Positions 1-12,204 are shown, numbered from the stretch's first letter. The stretch is 64,000 nt of DNA from Sipunculus nudus (GCA_026874595.1 CM049313.1:16057508-16121507), one strand, 5' to 3'. Numbers and translations: made by a program. The notes: generated from the letters alone by a model not told the origin.

Positions 1-750
1 AGGAACTTGAACAATGACAAAATATAACTTTATATACGGCTTCATCCTATATCTTTCACAGGTTTTACAGGCCTCGCAATAGTGTTAGATAGGGCTACAG
101 CCTATACCTGTACACTCGAGCCCTCACAACTGCACAAATTACAATTAACTGACCACCATAAATTTTCACGTTTTCATAAATGTAAAATTTTATACTTTGA
201 GTCATTGGAAAATCTTTAACATGGGTGGATGTTTTTTTTTCATTGCTGTTAATGAATGTTGCTATGATCTGATCTGCACTCTACCATATTTCACATACTA
301 AAAAAACCCAACTAATTGAAGGTGACATGGCCAATAATTCCCCATTGTCCTACTCTACCACCCTCTTGAATATCTTATGATGTTGAAAGCAAGGCGGCTC
401 AAGATTTCTAGTAATGCAATAAACAGTCTATAGTGGATACAACTGGACACCAGGATGGGCCAAGAGATCAGTAACACTGGTGATGGTCTTCTCAGGCCGA
501 CTGGGGACATCAAGACAGGTGTTCCTAGCAAGTAGTAATTGTTACTAAGTCACAGGCAGTGTCTGGCCTTTGTCTGCTTCGTATAATCTTGCTGTAACAT
601 TTCACTTCTGATAAAATAACTAACAATAACACTGGTTTTTAGTTTTATTTGGTAGCATACTTCTTGCATCATGTAAAAAAAAATGGTCATGTACAAACAA
701 AAATGTGTTAATATAAATGAAGTTAAACAAGACAAAAACAGATTAATAAA
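1..750. other. AT-rich non-coding stretch, no feature recognised
   Basis: I see no coding exon, RNA gene or repeat family in this stretch. It holds only short homopolymer runs and isolated open frames with many stops and no recognisable protein motif. Confidence 0.5.
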
Positions 751-1336
751 AGCCCTATTTACCCTAGAAAAATGTGGCGTGCACTAGACAGGTCCAGAAA
801 AATGTGGAGCGGGCTACATTTTAACTTGCGTTCACACTTGACCAAGACATGTACGGCAAGCTACCCTGTCACGTTAGGCTGCACTGCATTTGGCCCGGCC
901 AAGAATCTGCATTACGTTTACACGCTGATAAATACTGCAATTTAGCGCTGTCTAGATTGAATTCCCCCTTGCACGCATGGCTAAATCCTAGTCACATGAC
1001 AGCTGAGTCTTGATGGAGCCCGCTGTATAGGTAGTGCGCTCCATTTCTGTTTACACACGTTCAAAGCACAAATGTAGGCCGCCCCAGAAGTGTCTGGCGA
1101 GCCAGAATGTAGAATGTATAGGTAGCACGCTCCATTTCTGTTTACACACATTCAAAGCACAAATGTAGGCCCGGCAGAAGTGTCTGGCACACACCAGAAT
1201 GTAGAACCGACTCAAACCGGTGGTCAAAATGTAGCGTGCTCCAGACCGAAAATCCTCGAAACCTGCCGCCTTTCAGGGACTTTGCTCACGCTAAACGATG
1301 TAGAGCACTCCAGAAAAACGTGTGTAAATGGGGTTA
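751..1336. repeat. CpG-richer block with weak terminal inverted similarity; possible MITE
   Basis: This block has visibly more CpG than its flanks. Its left end (CCCTATTTACCCTAGAAAAA, then TGTGGCGTGCACT) resembles the reverse complement of its right end (CCCCATTTACACACGTTTTT, then CTGGAGTGCTCT). A motif of the type TGTAG(A)GCACTCCAGA recurs inside in both orientations. This suggests a small inverted-repeat element, but the TIRs are imperfect and no target duplication could be fixed. It could also be an old CpG-containing unique segment. Confidence 0.35.
1024..1206. repeat. Tandem duplication, 91-bp unit, two copies
   Basis: Copy 1 begins TGTATAGGTAGTGCGCTCC at 1024. Copy 2 begins TGTATAGGTAGCACGCTCC at 1115. 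The copies stay alignable through the GTGTCTGGC and CCAGAATGTAGAA segments with few differences, mostly at CpG or TpG positions, as expected from decay of methylated CpG. Confidence 0.85.
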
Positions 1337-2464
1337 ACAAATAACTACATTATATATATTATTATATGCAGTTGTATATAACATACTGGTGACTTGAGTG
1401 GACACGAACTATAAGGTTTCAATGTATCTTCCAATGGAAAATAAAATATTCAACAATTATGTAGTCTGAGAATAACCTGGCTTTCAAGGTGCTTGCAATC
1501 ATGTTATCACTACAGAACTTAAAAATTGGTAATCTTGACCTTGTTTCATGTTTCTATGAAGGTTTAGCCAGATCCTGTCTAAATTTCATTTAGAACTTTC
1601 CAAGAGTATCTGTTACTTGTGCCTAGTTCATGGCAAGTAGACATACTAAAAATGTAACAAAGTCCCATGGTTACAGTTAAGCATGAATTAAAAGTGAGCT
1701 GAGTCAAATAACAATGTTAGATGTGAGAAGTAAGATTAGCTGGATAAGGAGTAAAGTAACACACAGAAAATGTTTTATAGTTTGCTTACAAGGGACATTC
1801 TTATGCCAGATTAATAGGGAATAACACATAGTATTTGAGTAAATCAAAAAAGAAAGATCTGGTGATTTTGAGTGTTTAAATGAGTGAAATAAGAGCCACT
1901 GAAGACTTGCTTTACCAGAGTCTAATCCTCCCAGCATGGAGTATCATGTGACCTTAAGCCAGTTCTTTTGAGACGTTGATTTGGCATTTATTTTTCGTTT
2001 TTGCTGATCCAGATTACATTCTAAATCCCTCATACCATTCTTCCCAGATTTCAAAGTGCCGAGATTGTGGCAATCCCTGATGATGTGGAGAACCTCACTG
2101 GAATGCGCGAGTTGCTTTATATTATATCACAGTAAATCAATATGTTCTCAGATACCATCGGGCTGTCTACCTCAGCAAAAAAAAAATATTCCTGGGCCAC
2201 TATAGTTGCACTGATCAATCAGTGGCAAGCACTCTGAGTGCCGCCTGGACATATTAAACATTACCTTAAGCCTCCCACTTAATGATAAAATAAAGCATCA
2301 ATCCATCGGAGCCCATTAAGCTCAAATGTAACAACGGGGAAGCCGACCACACACTACTTGTTAAGCAGATAAAAATGTGACCAAAGGCGACAAGGATGTT
2401 TGACTGTGCCTTGAGGCAAAATGCTAGCTCAAGCTGCCGCTGGTCCAGAAGATCTGCTGCCAAC
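1337..2464. other. Non-coding stretch, no feature recognised
   Basis: AT-rich sequence with no repeat family seen elsewhere in the window and no convincing exon. It lies upstream of the candidate signal-peptide exon and could be promoter or intergenic DNA. Confidence 0.45.
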
Positions 2465-2865
2465 AGTGACTGCTGCAGCAGACATCAACCAGCACATCCA
2501 GCACAGCCTCTCCATCAGTAGTGATCCAGTCAGCACTGAGACAGCATGTGGCTAGCTGGAGTTGGTGCTGGAGTGACAAGTGTATTCTACCCTCATCAGT
2601 AACGAGTACTGACTATAAGCATTTATTATGTGGCAGGGTGGGACACTGCCAGTACCACCAAGTGTTCCCGGTCATATTTGAGAGTCATAGAATACGTTTA
2701 TGGATTAATGCCGACTCAGAGATCCTGTAACTCTCCTCGAGTCCAACTGAAGCACGGGCTCTTTCACCGAACGGTCTCTGATGCATTATCAGAGAACTCA
2801 AGGAAGCGCACTGCTGTGAGACACAAACCACGGAGGACTATCGTCAGCCTGGACACCCTACCATT
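2465..2865 (+). promoter_or_regulatory. Possible 5' UTR / upstream region of the signal-peptide exon
   Basis: This segment has a more balanced base composition than the DNA around it and directly precedes the ATG at 2866. In the frame of that ATG there is a stop (TGA) at 2779-2781 and no in-frame ATG between the stop and 2866, so 2866 is the first possible start in its frame. No clear TATA box could be placed. The transcript start is unknown; calling this a 5' UTR is inference. Confidence 0.25.
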
Positions 2866-2926
2866 ATGAGGCGTTCTGGGCTATTCTGTTTGATTCTCAT
2901 TTGCTCATCTTTTACACAGACACTAG
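2866..2926 (+). CDS. Candidate first coding exon encoding a signal peptide (partial gene)
   Basis: The ATG at 2866 has A at -3. It opens a frame reading MRRSGLFCLILICSSF and four further residues (TQTL). This is a textbook secretory signal: two arginines, about a dozen hydrophobic residues, then a short polar end. The frame runs straight into a consensus splice donor, CTAG|GTAAGT, with the intron starting at 2927, so the exon ends in phase 1 (20 codons plus 1 nt). Signal peptides often sit alone on the first coding exon of animal secreted or type I membrane proteins. The protein family cannot be told from this exon, and no matching second exon could be linked downstream. A chance hydrophobic frame next to a donor-like site remains possible. 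Confidence 0.45.
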
Positions 2927-5568
2927 GTAAGTCTGATCTCTAATATAAAATCAATCTAAATTCATGATAGACTTTCAATTACTGACTTTTATCAAATTCT
3001 CTGTTTTATTATAGAATCAATTTGAATTTATTACCAAGATTTCAGTTATTGATTTTTCAATATGTCATTCAAAAGGTTATTGATTATTAATGAGTGTACT
3101 TGAATAAGCAGGAGCTGATACCTGTTAAAGTGGATGTAACCAGCATATACTCAACAAACAGTAAATTAAGTTGCATGTTTTACTAATTGTTTAAAAATAA
3201 AAGAAAACAATCTCAATGTGAAATTATGTGGCATGTTCTTTTTACATGTATATCCACGATTATGACTTAATTAATTCTATTATATTATTTTAACTAAAAA
3301 CATGTAGATAACTTGTTCCAACTGCTTAACATATAATATGTCTAATGTATGTATATAAATGTATATAAATAAATGTACATAAATAATTCCTTTCACTTTT
3401 ATCATATATGTCTAGTGCCTACCAGATTTCTCATGAATTCTGTAATATATTCCTTCAAATGCATTCAAAATAGTTCTGTGTAATTTTATCAATCACATAC
3501 TACTTTGTCGGTTACCTTTTGAATAAAATACTTCTTTTGGTAAAAAAATCCTTTCAAGAGCAATATACAATGTTACAAGAGACAAATGGAATAAAATAGC
3601 TAATACTTGATAAAGCCTTATTTGTTACATAAGAAATTTCAATATGAAGCATTTAACTGACTTTGTTACAGATGTGGATAAACTTTTTTCACAGATTTTA
3701 TGCACAAAATGATAAACCAGAAATGCAGCTCTACTGCTAGTACTCTCAAAATACCTATTGTGAAATAATATATTTTCTTCTGGTGTTTATTACCTAGATA
3801 CTTGTAAAGTACTTGGAGAAAAATATCACACACAAAGGAATGTAAATCAGCCTTGGATTTTTGTTTCCAACTGTACAATCAAGCAGGAAATTGAATAAAA
3901 CTGTGACATCTGTAACTGGATATGGTAAAAGACTCTAATGGGGCTTTATTGTGTATACAGCAAATTTTCCTCTGAAGTAGAAACTGCTACTATGTACTTT
4001 AAGTGTATAAAGCTCTTTCTTTAGAAACTTGACAGAAAAGGTCATACTTGTTTTCTTTTAAGTTTGAAACAAATATATATGCTTACTCAATTAAGACTAA
4101 TGGATTTGATTTTATTAAATGATTTTAATGCATATTTCTATAATCAAGGATGACTGTAGCTGAAGAGTAATTTAAATTACTCCGTTCTTTTGTGTAGTCT
4201 GATCATTTCTTATATATAGTCCACTGCTTAGCATTGTTTAATGTTTCTTGTCAAAGTGAGGGAAAATATTATAAGCAATTAATGAGGAATCCTTCACACA
4301 AAATAATCATTTGTTTCTAATTACCATTTATCTGTTTTCCGTTTCTCTAGCTACTTTTCATATTTCCCTTGATAACTTCAGGCTATCTCTGCAATATTAG
4401 AAAATAATTCTGTTTAGGTGCTACTTTAGGAATTTATCATATTCTCTACTATAGGTCTATTTACACTGTTTAGAGTTGAATTTCCTTTTCTGGTCATTTA
4501 CTATATTTCACTACCTTGTAGAACAAAATAAAATATCTAGAGGCCTTCAATGTTTTCTCCAAAGAAATGAGTTTGCAATGATAAATATTTAAATGAAACA
4601 TATTGGACTTTATTTGTCACTAGAAGTTTACAGCATGGATGGATATACATATTACAATAGTGATAATATAAAAGATCTGAAAATTTTGCATTTCCCCCAG
4701 CAAATTCAGCTGTAAAATGTCTGCAGGAAAATAGTTGGTCTGTATTTAAGTTAAATAGTACGAATGTCATTATTTCAGTATCTAAGGTGATCATGTGAGG
4801 TGCAGACTTTGTTATCTGCCATCTCTCTGGGCCATTCCTGTGACAGGCAGCAATTATAATGACCTGAATTACATTTGTCTCGCATGATCAATTGACTCAA
4901 CATGTGATAATAGTGGACGGAACCGGTTAATGGTGGTAATTATTAGCCAGAGATAATGTATAGGGCAGGGATCAATGCCACAGGTAACAGGTTTTGTTAT
5001 CACAGTGGAGGTATGCCATTAGCCTCAGGAAACAAATGTGTGATTGATCCAGCATTTTATTCACATATGATCTTCACTGGATTCTTCAGCTCACCATTTA
5101 ATGTACAGGAACCAATGGATGTGCATGGAGGGGAGAGGGGATGAGACAAAAAGTTCATTATCTTGCACATATAGCACTGCCACCATTACACTGAGTCAAC
5201 GTTTTATAATCAATAATGCTTTTTAAAGGCTACAGAAGTATTTCTGAGCTCCCGGGCTTGTTTGATGCATTTTCATATTTCCTGAAGCATATTATCCGTA
5301 TCAGTGGATACGAGAATTTTACAGCTAGCGACCATCTCTCAAAGCGCTCCCACCGTGCCTCATATGAACCACTGTCACACAGACTCAGGCAGTGTACTGA
5401 CCTTCACATTTGTTACATGTAGTGCAAATAAAGAAGAACCAGTTTAATATATCTTTATTTATACACAGAGAAGAGCAAAAAGTCAAGATACCTGCCATTA
5501 CAGAGGTATACAGTCTGAATTTGTTGACACGGCAACCTTTCCTAAAGCCCACTTCTCTGCTGTGAACA
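2927..5568. other. AT-rich non-coding stretch, possible intron
   Basis: If the exon ending at 2926 is real, this is intron sequence. It holds short TGTATATAAA-type reiterations near 3350-3380 and an AATAAA at 5427. I see no exon that continues the signal-peptide frame with a convincing acceptor. The open frame around 5216-5422 has no recognisable motif. Confidence 0.4.
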
Positions 5569-6003
5569 CCTCACTAATGTGGGCACTTAAAGCAGATCTG
5601 TCAAATGTAGTCTGGATGTCCTTATAACCTCACTACTGTGGGCACTTAAAGCAGATCTGTCAAATGTAGTCTGGATGTCCTTATAACCTCACTACTGTGG
5701 GCACTTAAAGCAGATCTGTCAAATGTAGTCTGGATTTCCTTATAACCTCACTACTGTGGGCACTTAAAGCAGATTTGTCAAATGTAGTCTGGATGTCCTT
5801 ATAACCTCACTACTGCGGGCACTTAAAGCAGATCTGTCAAATGTAGTCTGGATGTCCTTATAACCTCACTACTGTGGGCACTTAAAGCAGATCTGTCAAA
5901 TGTAGTCTGGATGTCCTTATAACCTCCCTTCTGCAGGCACTTAAAGCAGATCTGTCAAATGTAGTCTGGATGTCCTTATAACCTCTCTATGTGGGCACCT
6001 TTC
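5569..6003. repeat. Tandem repeat, 59-bp unit, about 7.4 copies
   Basis: Units begin with CCTCACTACTGTGGGCACTT at 5569, 5628, 5687, 5746, 5805, 5864, 5923 and (partial) 5982, spaced exactly 59 bp. Most units carry an AGATCT (BglII) site. Inner copies differ at only a few positions; the outer ones differ more (for example CCTCCCTTCTGCAGG at 5923). High homogeneity points to recent expansion by slippage or unequal exchange. The period is not a multiple of 3, so it is not a coding repeat. Confidence 0.95.
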
Positions 6004-6767
6004 TATAACATCCAAATTCCAGGTTCTGCTATTTTCTGCAACTGGGAGGTTTCTTTCAAGAATCTATTTTTCTAAATAGCTTAATTAGGTTAAAGTCTGA
6101 AAAGTTGTTGGCAACAGAAATATTCATGAACAGTGGATCCATTGTCTATTATTTTTATTTTTACTTTCTTAAGGATATCACTTGGCAGGTGAGGGGCACA
6201 GTCTACACGGAAGAGAATCATGAAGGAGCTGTTTGGATAAGGATGATATCATATATCATCAAATTGTCATTTTTTTTCTGCACATAACCAGAAGGCCGTA
6301 TCTTGACTTCTGCCAAAAATATGGATAATCTTTTGAGATTTTATCAATATAGCTGACTGTTTATCCTGTAGGGAAAATCACAGGAAATCGGAATGAGAAC
6401 CTGTCGCTCTGAACTTCATGGTGACCTGATGACAGATACACAATGGACACAAAGAGCCAAACTGTAATACCTATACATGTAGTTATGATATGGGACCATT
6501 TTCAAGAGCTGCAACAGGTTTCAATGGCATTCTCTGCCTGAATAAGGGAAAAATATTAAACTTCATTATTTTTTTATGGATATACAGGTAGTTATAATAA
6601 CTAATGCTAGGCACTCTCCAAGGGTCATAAGGTCGCATTTTGAATAGCTTCTAGAAAGGAGTCATAGTGACCTCGTTTCAGCTCTCAGAAGAAAGGCTCT
6701 AAGGATGGGGTTGGGGCTGTTCTTTGGGGGTATGAATTTTCACACTTATTTGTTTGAGTATGGTGTT
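6004..6767. other. Non-coding stretch, no feature recognised
   Basis: No repeat family or exon recognised between the 59-bp array and the C1 element. Open frames here are short and without motif. Confidence 0.45.
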
Positions 6768-9514
6768 TAAGGCCAAAAAAAAGGTATGGTTCCTAGCCCA
6801 CATCAATTAACCCCTGCATTAAAAATTTTGATTTTGATTTTCATCTTTCAAGAAAATAAAATAATACAATTTTTATAAGATTTTCTTTGATACATAGTGC
6901 TTTTCTTGTTTAGCAAAAAAATTTTGTTATTATCATGCTTTACCCTGATCAAAAGATATTTTTATTGAATCATACAAACAAGGGACCTATGGGTCACGAC
7001 GCTCAGCTGTTATATATGATAAAAAATATTATTTAGAAATGAGGCACATGCTGGTTTTGTGTGGTAATAAATATAAGATGTATTATGAGTTGTTGTTGTT
7101 TAGCTTATACATGATTTTGATAGTACCTTTGGAGACAGGGAAGAGGATTGATTTCATTTATTTTATTAACAATTGGAGTACTATTGTCACACAGATTTTG
7201 ACTTGGCCATATAACTTATAAGCAGAACATATAATATAAGAGTTTAACTATTTATTAAAAAAAATTACAAATATTGTCCCAAATATAATTTTTATTAAAA
7301 ATAATAAGAGAATCATATGATTGTTTAAAATTAAATATAACTGATATGATTATTAAAATAATATTAAAGAATATATTCATGAATGCATTCATGAATACAT
7401 TTTGAAAGTATTTGCACGAGTATTCATATACTTTCATTTTTACCTGAATTCCCATTCTTTATGCAAGAAATTTTATAATGGAGTACATAATCATATTCGT
7501 ATTTAAATACAATTACAAAGTATTCGCACCATGTCTGGTATTTATTCAATTTTCACCAAACAATGATGTTGAGAATCCATAATATACAAAATTCACACAT
7601 TTAAATAATGATCATAAGTACCTGGTTTTATGGCTTTTATTTATATTAAAAAATAACTGTAAAAAATTCATTTTGGACTAATTTCACATCAATGTACACA
7701 CAAGACACAGTAGGAATCTAGATTAATATTATCAACTGCATCTTTGTCTATCATTAATTTCCTTCATATGATCCCTAATGATTAGTAATGAATAATATGA
7801 TTTACTTCTTTATCATTAAAATTGAACTGAAAAATGCCATAGGTGACTGCATGGTGTTATTTGGAATATGTGACATTCTACCCATCGATACAAGATTCTT
7901 ATATCATCAGTAACTGCAAGTTAATTTCCTGTTATTATAAACTAACAAATTCCTTTTCTTTTTTTCTTTAATTTGTTATTAAAAACCAATAAAAATTTAT
8001 TAATTTGTTGTTTATTGTTATGTCGTTGGTTAAAACTACTAGACACCTCTAGGGTTGGACACCTCGATCAACTGTGGCTGGCCATAAGCTGCCTGGATTC
8101 CTGTATGCCTCGCCTCAAGCGTGCATAATTTGATGAAAGGTCAACAAGGTCAACATACAGGTGACTCAAGAGGGGCTGGAGAGAGCCAAAGTCTGACGGG
8201 GTTTCATAAAAAACATTAATAAAAGCTACAATTTTTGGCCAATTTCTTTCAGCTTTCTAAACTAAAAAGCTGAAATCCTTATGTGTGCATGATATGAAAA
8301 TTATATCAACAGTGCTCACGGAAAACAAACGTGCCATGGTCACAGTTGGGCAAAATTTAAGGTACTAATTCTATATTTATACTAATAACTTATAAAATTT
8401 GAAAAATTCAGAACTAATTTTGGGTATTCAATTGAATCTTGATTAAATAATGTTACATCCCTGACAAAAAAATCTCTAGCAATGCTCTTGTTAAGGGAGT
8501 AAATATATTTCTTGATTTTTTACAAAGTGCATTATGTTTGGGCCCATAACTTAAAACAATTACGCAATACTGACATCATTCTGGGATGTGCATAGAGAAT
8601 GAAAAATATGTATATTGTTTATGATTTAAGTCACATCAGTGGTTTTGATATTAGGCAGTCTTGAAGTGTAACAATGGGTTTTTAATGGAAAAATGAAGTT
8701 TTTCATTAATATCTCGAAGGTATTAAGTCCTAGTGACCAAATTCTTGGCATGGTAGGGGATTTTGGAGACATCTAACTGTATGCTGAATTTAAGGAACTT
8801 AAGAGCTGAAGCTGGGGAGCTGAGCTTTTGCAAACTGCACAACACTAGCTTGATGTAAACAATATGTTACAAGGTGCTTGAAAACTTGATTAAAATCTAC
8901 AGTTTTTGATCAACTGGTTTCAAATTTTTGGTGTTAACAGTTGAAATGCTGACAAAAACATGCTGTGAAAATTAAATCCACAGTACTTACAGGAAAAAAC
9001 GTGCCATGGTCAAAGTTGGGCAAAATTTAAGGTACCAATTTTTTATTTTTATTAATATTTTAAAAAATTTAAAAGATTTTCATCTAATTTTGGGTATACA
9101 ATTTAATTTTGATTAATTTAAGTTATATTACTGGAAAAAAGGTCCACAGCTTTAACATTTTTTGTGTTAAGTGATCAAATATCTTTCCTTATTTTTTTCA
9201 AAATGCATTATGTTTGGGCCCAGAAATTTTTTAAATTAAATAATACAGACATAATTTCTGGCATGTACATAGGAACTATATAGAGAAATATTTATGGTAA
9301 ATATGAGGAAAAACAGATGAGTGGTTTTGATATTAGGCAGTCCTAAAGTGTGAAAATAGGTTTTTAATAAAAAAATTAAGGGTTTTCCTTAATTTCTCAA
9401 AGGAACAAAGTTGCAAAGACCCAGTTTTCGGCTTGGTAGGAGATCTTGGGGACATCTAACATTATGCCGAATTTTGGATTCCTAGGTCTTACGGTTTCAA
9501 AACGTGCCACATCT

Positions 9515-9571
9515 ACGGACGGACGGATGGACGGACGGACGGACGGCACGACAGACGGACGGATGACGGAC
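9515..9571 (+). repeat. ACGG tetranucleotide microsatellite in B1
   Basis: Runs of ACGG with small interruptions. The equivalent tract is present just upstream of the 3' hairpin in B3, B4, B6, B7 and B8 and, degenerate, in B2. Tract length differs between copies. Confidence 0.9.
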
Positions 9572-9586
9572 AGTGGACCACGACTA

Positions 9587-9617
9587 TAGCTCAGATGACT
9601 TATAGTCAGCTGAGCTA
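9587..9617 (+). repeat. B1 3'-terminal hairpin
   Basis: TAGCTCAG pairs with CTGAGCTA (8 bp), then an A/G mismatch, then TGACT pairs with AGTCA across a TAT loop. The same 31-nt structure ends B2 (21666-21696), B3 (29041-29071), B6 (53579-53609) and B7 (60484-60514). B8 (56097-56127) has a decayed inner stem, and B4 a damaged form. In B6 the loop is TTC with both stems intact. Confidence 0.9.
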
Positions 9618-9698
9618 AAAAAGGTTATAAAAAAATCACCCACCCACACTGATTTTTTGTTAAAGGTGCCTGGGAACTATACCTTTTTTTTGGCCTAA

Positions 9699-10652
9699 GT
9701 TATTTCCAACCATGTAAATGATTTTGATGTTGCATGAGGCAACAACAGACCAACATTTTCTCTGGCTTCAAAAATGAAGTGTGTTGTAAGAAAAATTACC
9801 TTAAATAAAAAAGGTTGCATTAAGGGTCCCACCAACTTTATAAAATTTTGCCAGCCATTAATGACTCTTTTTTCAGAGGTAACCAAAGTTCATGATAGAT
9901 CATGTTTTTTCCTCTATTTTTCATCCTTAAATACATTATCATAAACCAAGTGTGTACTTAGAGTATGTTTGTGTACATTGGTGCAACCGTTGACCAATTT
10001 TCTCCCTGTCCTTACAGTCCAGTGATAGATCACTAAAAAAAACATGTATGCTATGAGTGGGAAGACACGCCAAGTATTACCAGACACGAATTAGCAATTG
10101 ACATGACATGAAAACAGGACCAGAGATGGGGTGACACTCCAGCCCACATGGTGCCATATTTATTCAGCGGAGTGTTTCAAGAGGGTTCCCAGAAGCGTGC
10201 CATCCTGCGGTGACTTTATTACTCCTCACTCGAGAGATGATTAAACTGGGTTTGGCTACAGGAACCACGGGCCTCTCCTGAGACTTTAATCTATACTCTA
10301 GTGCTTGGATCCTTTACATTTATATTCCGTCACAAAAAGACCCCAAGCCTTTGTGCGAGACTGTTGGGACACCCTGTTTCCACTTCCACACCCCTTAATT
10401 ATTTCCAATACCTTGTTTTGGATGCATGGCCCTCTGATACCCACTGCTACCATTCAATCATGCCGAACGTGATTAATCAAAGAACATCCAAGTCCTGTCG
10501 AGCAACCTTGCTCTGATCTGAATACATTATTACAGATACCTCTGGAACAACACAAAACAAGGCTCTTGTTTGTTTATCAAACATGTTTGACATTGTTATA
10601 TACAAACAGATACAGATGTCTTAGATATTACTCAATCAGCTCTGTATATTAA
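9699..10652. other. Non-coding stretch, no feature recognised
   Basis: Unique-looking sequence between C1 and a weak MITE candidate. Open frames are short and unrecognised. Confidence 0.45.
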
Positions 10653-10831
10653 CAGGGGGTGGATCAAGGGGGGGGGGGGGGAGGTTTCGGGGATATAAGC
10701 CTCTCCCTTTATGGGGTCAAAATTACCTTTTTTTAAACCCCCCTCCTTCCTGTAGTTGTGGACCTTTTTTATGTAATTAGTTCTTTGTAAATGGTAAACC
10801 CTTCTACCTTGACATTTTGGATCCGTCCCTT
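10653..10831. mobile_element. Possible MITE, GGATC-containing imperfect TIR
   Basis: Left end CAGGGGGTGGATCAAGG resembles the reverse complement of the right end, AAGGGACGGATCCAAAATG. The size (about 180 bp) and the internal inverted G-rich and C-rich tracts (14 G at 10668-10681, a C run near 10738) fit a small hAT-type MITE with a CAGGGG-like terminus. No clean 8-bp target duplication is visible. Confidence 0.4.
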
Positions 10832-11722
10832 AATAATGCACATGTTCAGACCTTAAACAAACCGATATAGATAATCTTTTAGTGTAATATAATAACAGCA
10901 GTACAATGACCTTTCATAATCAGTTGTTGATGACAATATAAGGGAATTTATTTTACAGCCTTGGGCACCCATGTCATTCATAAACCTGCAAGTCTAAATA
11001 TAGCCCCTGTTAATCACTTGTTAATGCTTTATACTCAACATATGTTAATAAAAGCTGTATTAAGTGTATAGTGCTGATGCTTGATATAATGAAATTAGAC
11101 AACTAAGCATTAGGTAGAGTACAGGTCATCTGGTTCCTCAAGAGGCCTCAGTAGAGGCCCGGTGAGGGCTGGTAGTCTAAACCGATGAATCAGGCATCGC
11201 AAGTGGACAATGATGGGATTATGGGGAGACACTCTTATCCAGTTAAATCCTGTTGGCATGGTTTAGGCTTTGTCTGCATAAAGCTCTGTTGGTAATGACC
11301 CATTTGTAATAAATCTTGATACTTTTCACATTTAACCACAAATGAGGGTAATCCAGTTAGGTCCGACCATTCAGGGATTCAAGATCATGATGGAGGGGTT
11401 GCACTTAAGTTTACTTTGGTGAATGTTACCTTTTAACTTAATGCAGTTGAATGATAATGCATTAAAAAGAATGACTGTTTTACCATTTTGAATTTAATAG
11501 TGATAAATGAATGAATACAATATAATATTTAATATCATGTTTAATATAACATTCAATTTAATTAATGTTTAATATATTGTTTAATATAATATAATTATAT
11601 TGAATACATTGCTCCCAATGCTAGGAAGATATGCTGTAACCCATGCTTACACATGGCATTAATAACTTTTAAAACCAGTACTGAAAACAAATTGTTCTTC
11701 ATCTTGATTCATTGAGGTATGA
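10832..11722. other. AT-rich non-coding stretch
   Basis: Nothing recognised apart from an AT-rich segment at about 11517-11604 in which TTTAATAT-type words recur irregularly. Confidence 0.45.
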
Positions 11723-12204
11723 ACTGTACCACTGACACTGGCATTATGTCCAGACCATAACTGTATCACTGACACTGGCATTATGTCCAGACTATAACTG
11801 TATCACTGACACTGGCATAATGTCCAGACTATAACTGTATCAATGACACTGGCATAATGTCCAGACCATAACTGTATCACTGACACTGGCATTATGTCCA
11901 GACTTTAACTGTATCACTGACACTGGCATTATGTCCAGACTATAACTGTATCAATGACACCAGCATCATGTCCAGACTATAACTGTATCAATGACACTGG
12001 GATCATGTCCAGACTATAACTGTATCACTGACACTGGCATTATGCCCAGACTATAACTGTATCACTGACACCGGCATTGTGTCCAGACTATAACTGTATC
12101 ACTGACACCGGCATTATGTCCGGACTATAACTGTATCACTGACACTGGTCCAGACTATAACTGTATCACTGACACTGGCATTATGGCCAGACTATAACTG
12201 TATA
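11723..12204. repeat. Tandem repeat, 37-bp unit, about 13 copies
   Basis: Units start ACTGTATCACTGACACTGGC at 11723, 11760, 11797, 11834, 11871, 11908, 11945, 11982, 12019, 12056, 12093, 12130 and 12160, with a partial unit from 12197. The unit at 12130 is only 30 bp because CATTATG has been lost. Variants (ACACCGGC, ACACCAGC, ATCATG, ATAATG) are shared between neighbouring units, as expected for local duplication. 37 is not a multiple of 3, so it is non-coding. Confidence 0.95.

Larger units (their letters stand above)
6978..9621 (+). mobile_element. B1: non-autonomous Helentron/pearl-like element, subfamily B-I
   Basis: The 5' end reads ACAAGGGACCTATGGGTCAC and is followed by subterminal GCTCAGCTG (7001-7009). 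Its inverse CAGCTGAGC lies in the 3' hairpin (9587-9617). The core is a dimer of about 670 bp: the anchor ACGTGCCATGGTCA occurs at 8329 and 8999, each followed by GGGCAAAATTTAAGGTAC. An ACGG microsatellite (9515-9571) precedes the hairpin. Subterminal inverted repeat, tetranucleotide microsatellite and 3' hairpin without a coding region are hallmarks of HINE/DINE-type rolling-circle elements. It is nested in C1 and has no TIR or duplicated target longer than A residues. Assignment to Helentrons is inference; the repeat family itself is certain from the other copies. Confidence 0.8.
6771..9695 (-). mobile_element. C1: Harbinger-like MITE, split by nested element B1
   Basis: Left end GGCCAAAAAAAAGGTATGGT and the reverse complement of the right end, GGCCAAAAAAAAGGTATAGT, form a TIR of about 30 bp that continues as TCC(T/C)AG. 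The element is flanked by TAA on both sides (6768-6770 and 9696-9698), a 3-bp target duplication typical of PIF/Harbinger. The body is 6771-6977 plus 9622-9695, about 280 bp, and carries no transposase. Its interior (GTTTAGCAAAAAAATTTTGT) is the reverse complement of the equivalent part of C2, so C1 lies inverted relative to C2 and C3. Element B1 is inserted in its middle. Confidence 0.7.

Noticed and set aside
5216-5422. Possible terminal exon followed by AATAAA at 5427
   Set aside because: The best acceptor before it does not keep this frame with the phase-1 exon ending at 2926, and no motif supports coding.
5569-12204. CRISPR-like regular spacing in the 59-bp and 37-bp arrays
   Set aside because: There are no unique spacers: units are directly adjacent copies, and the DNA is eukaryotic.
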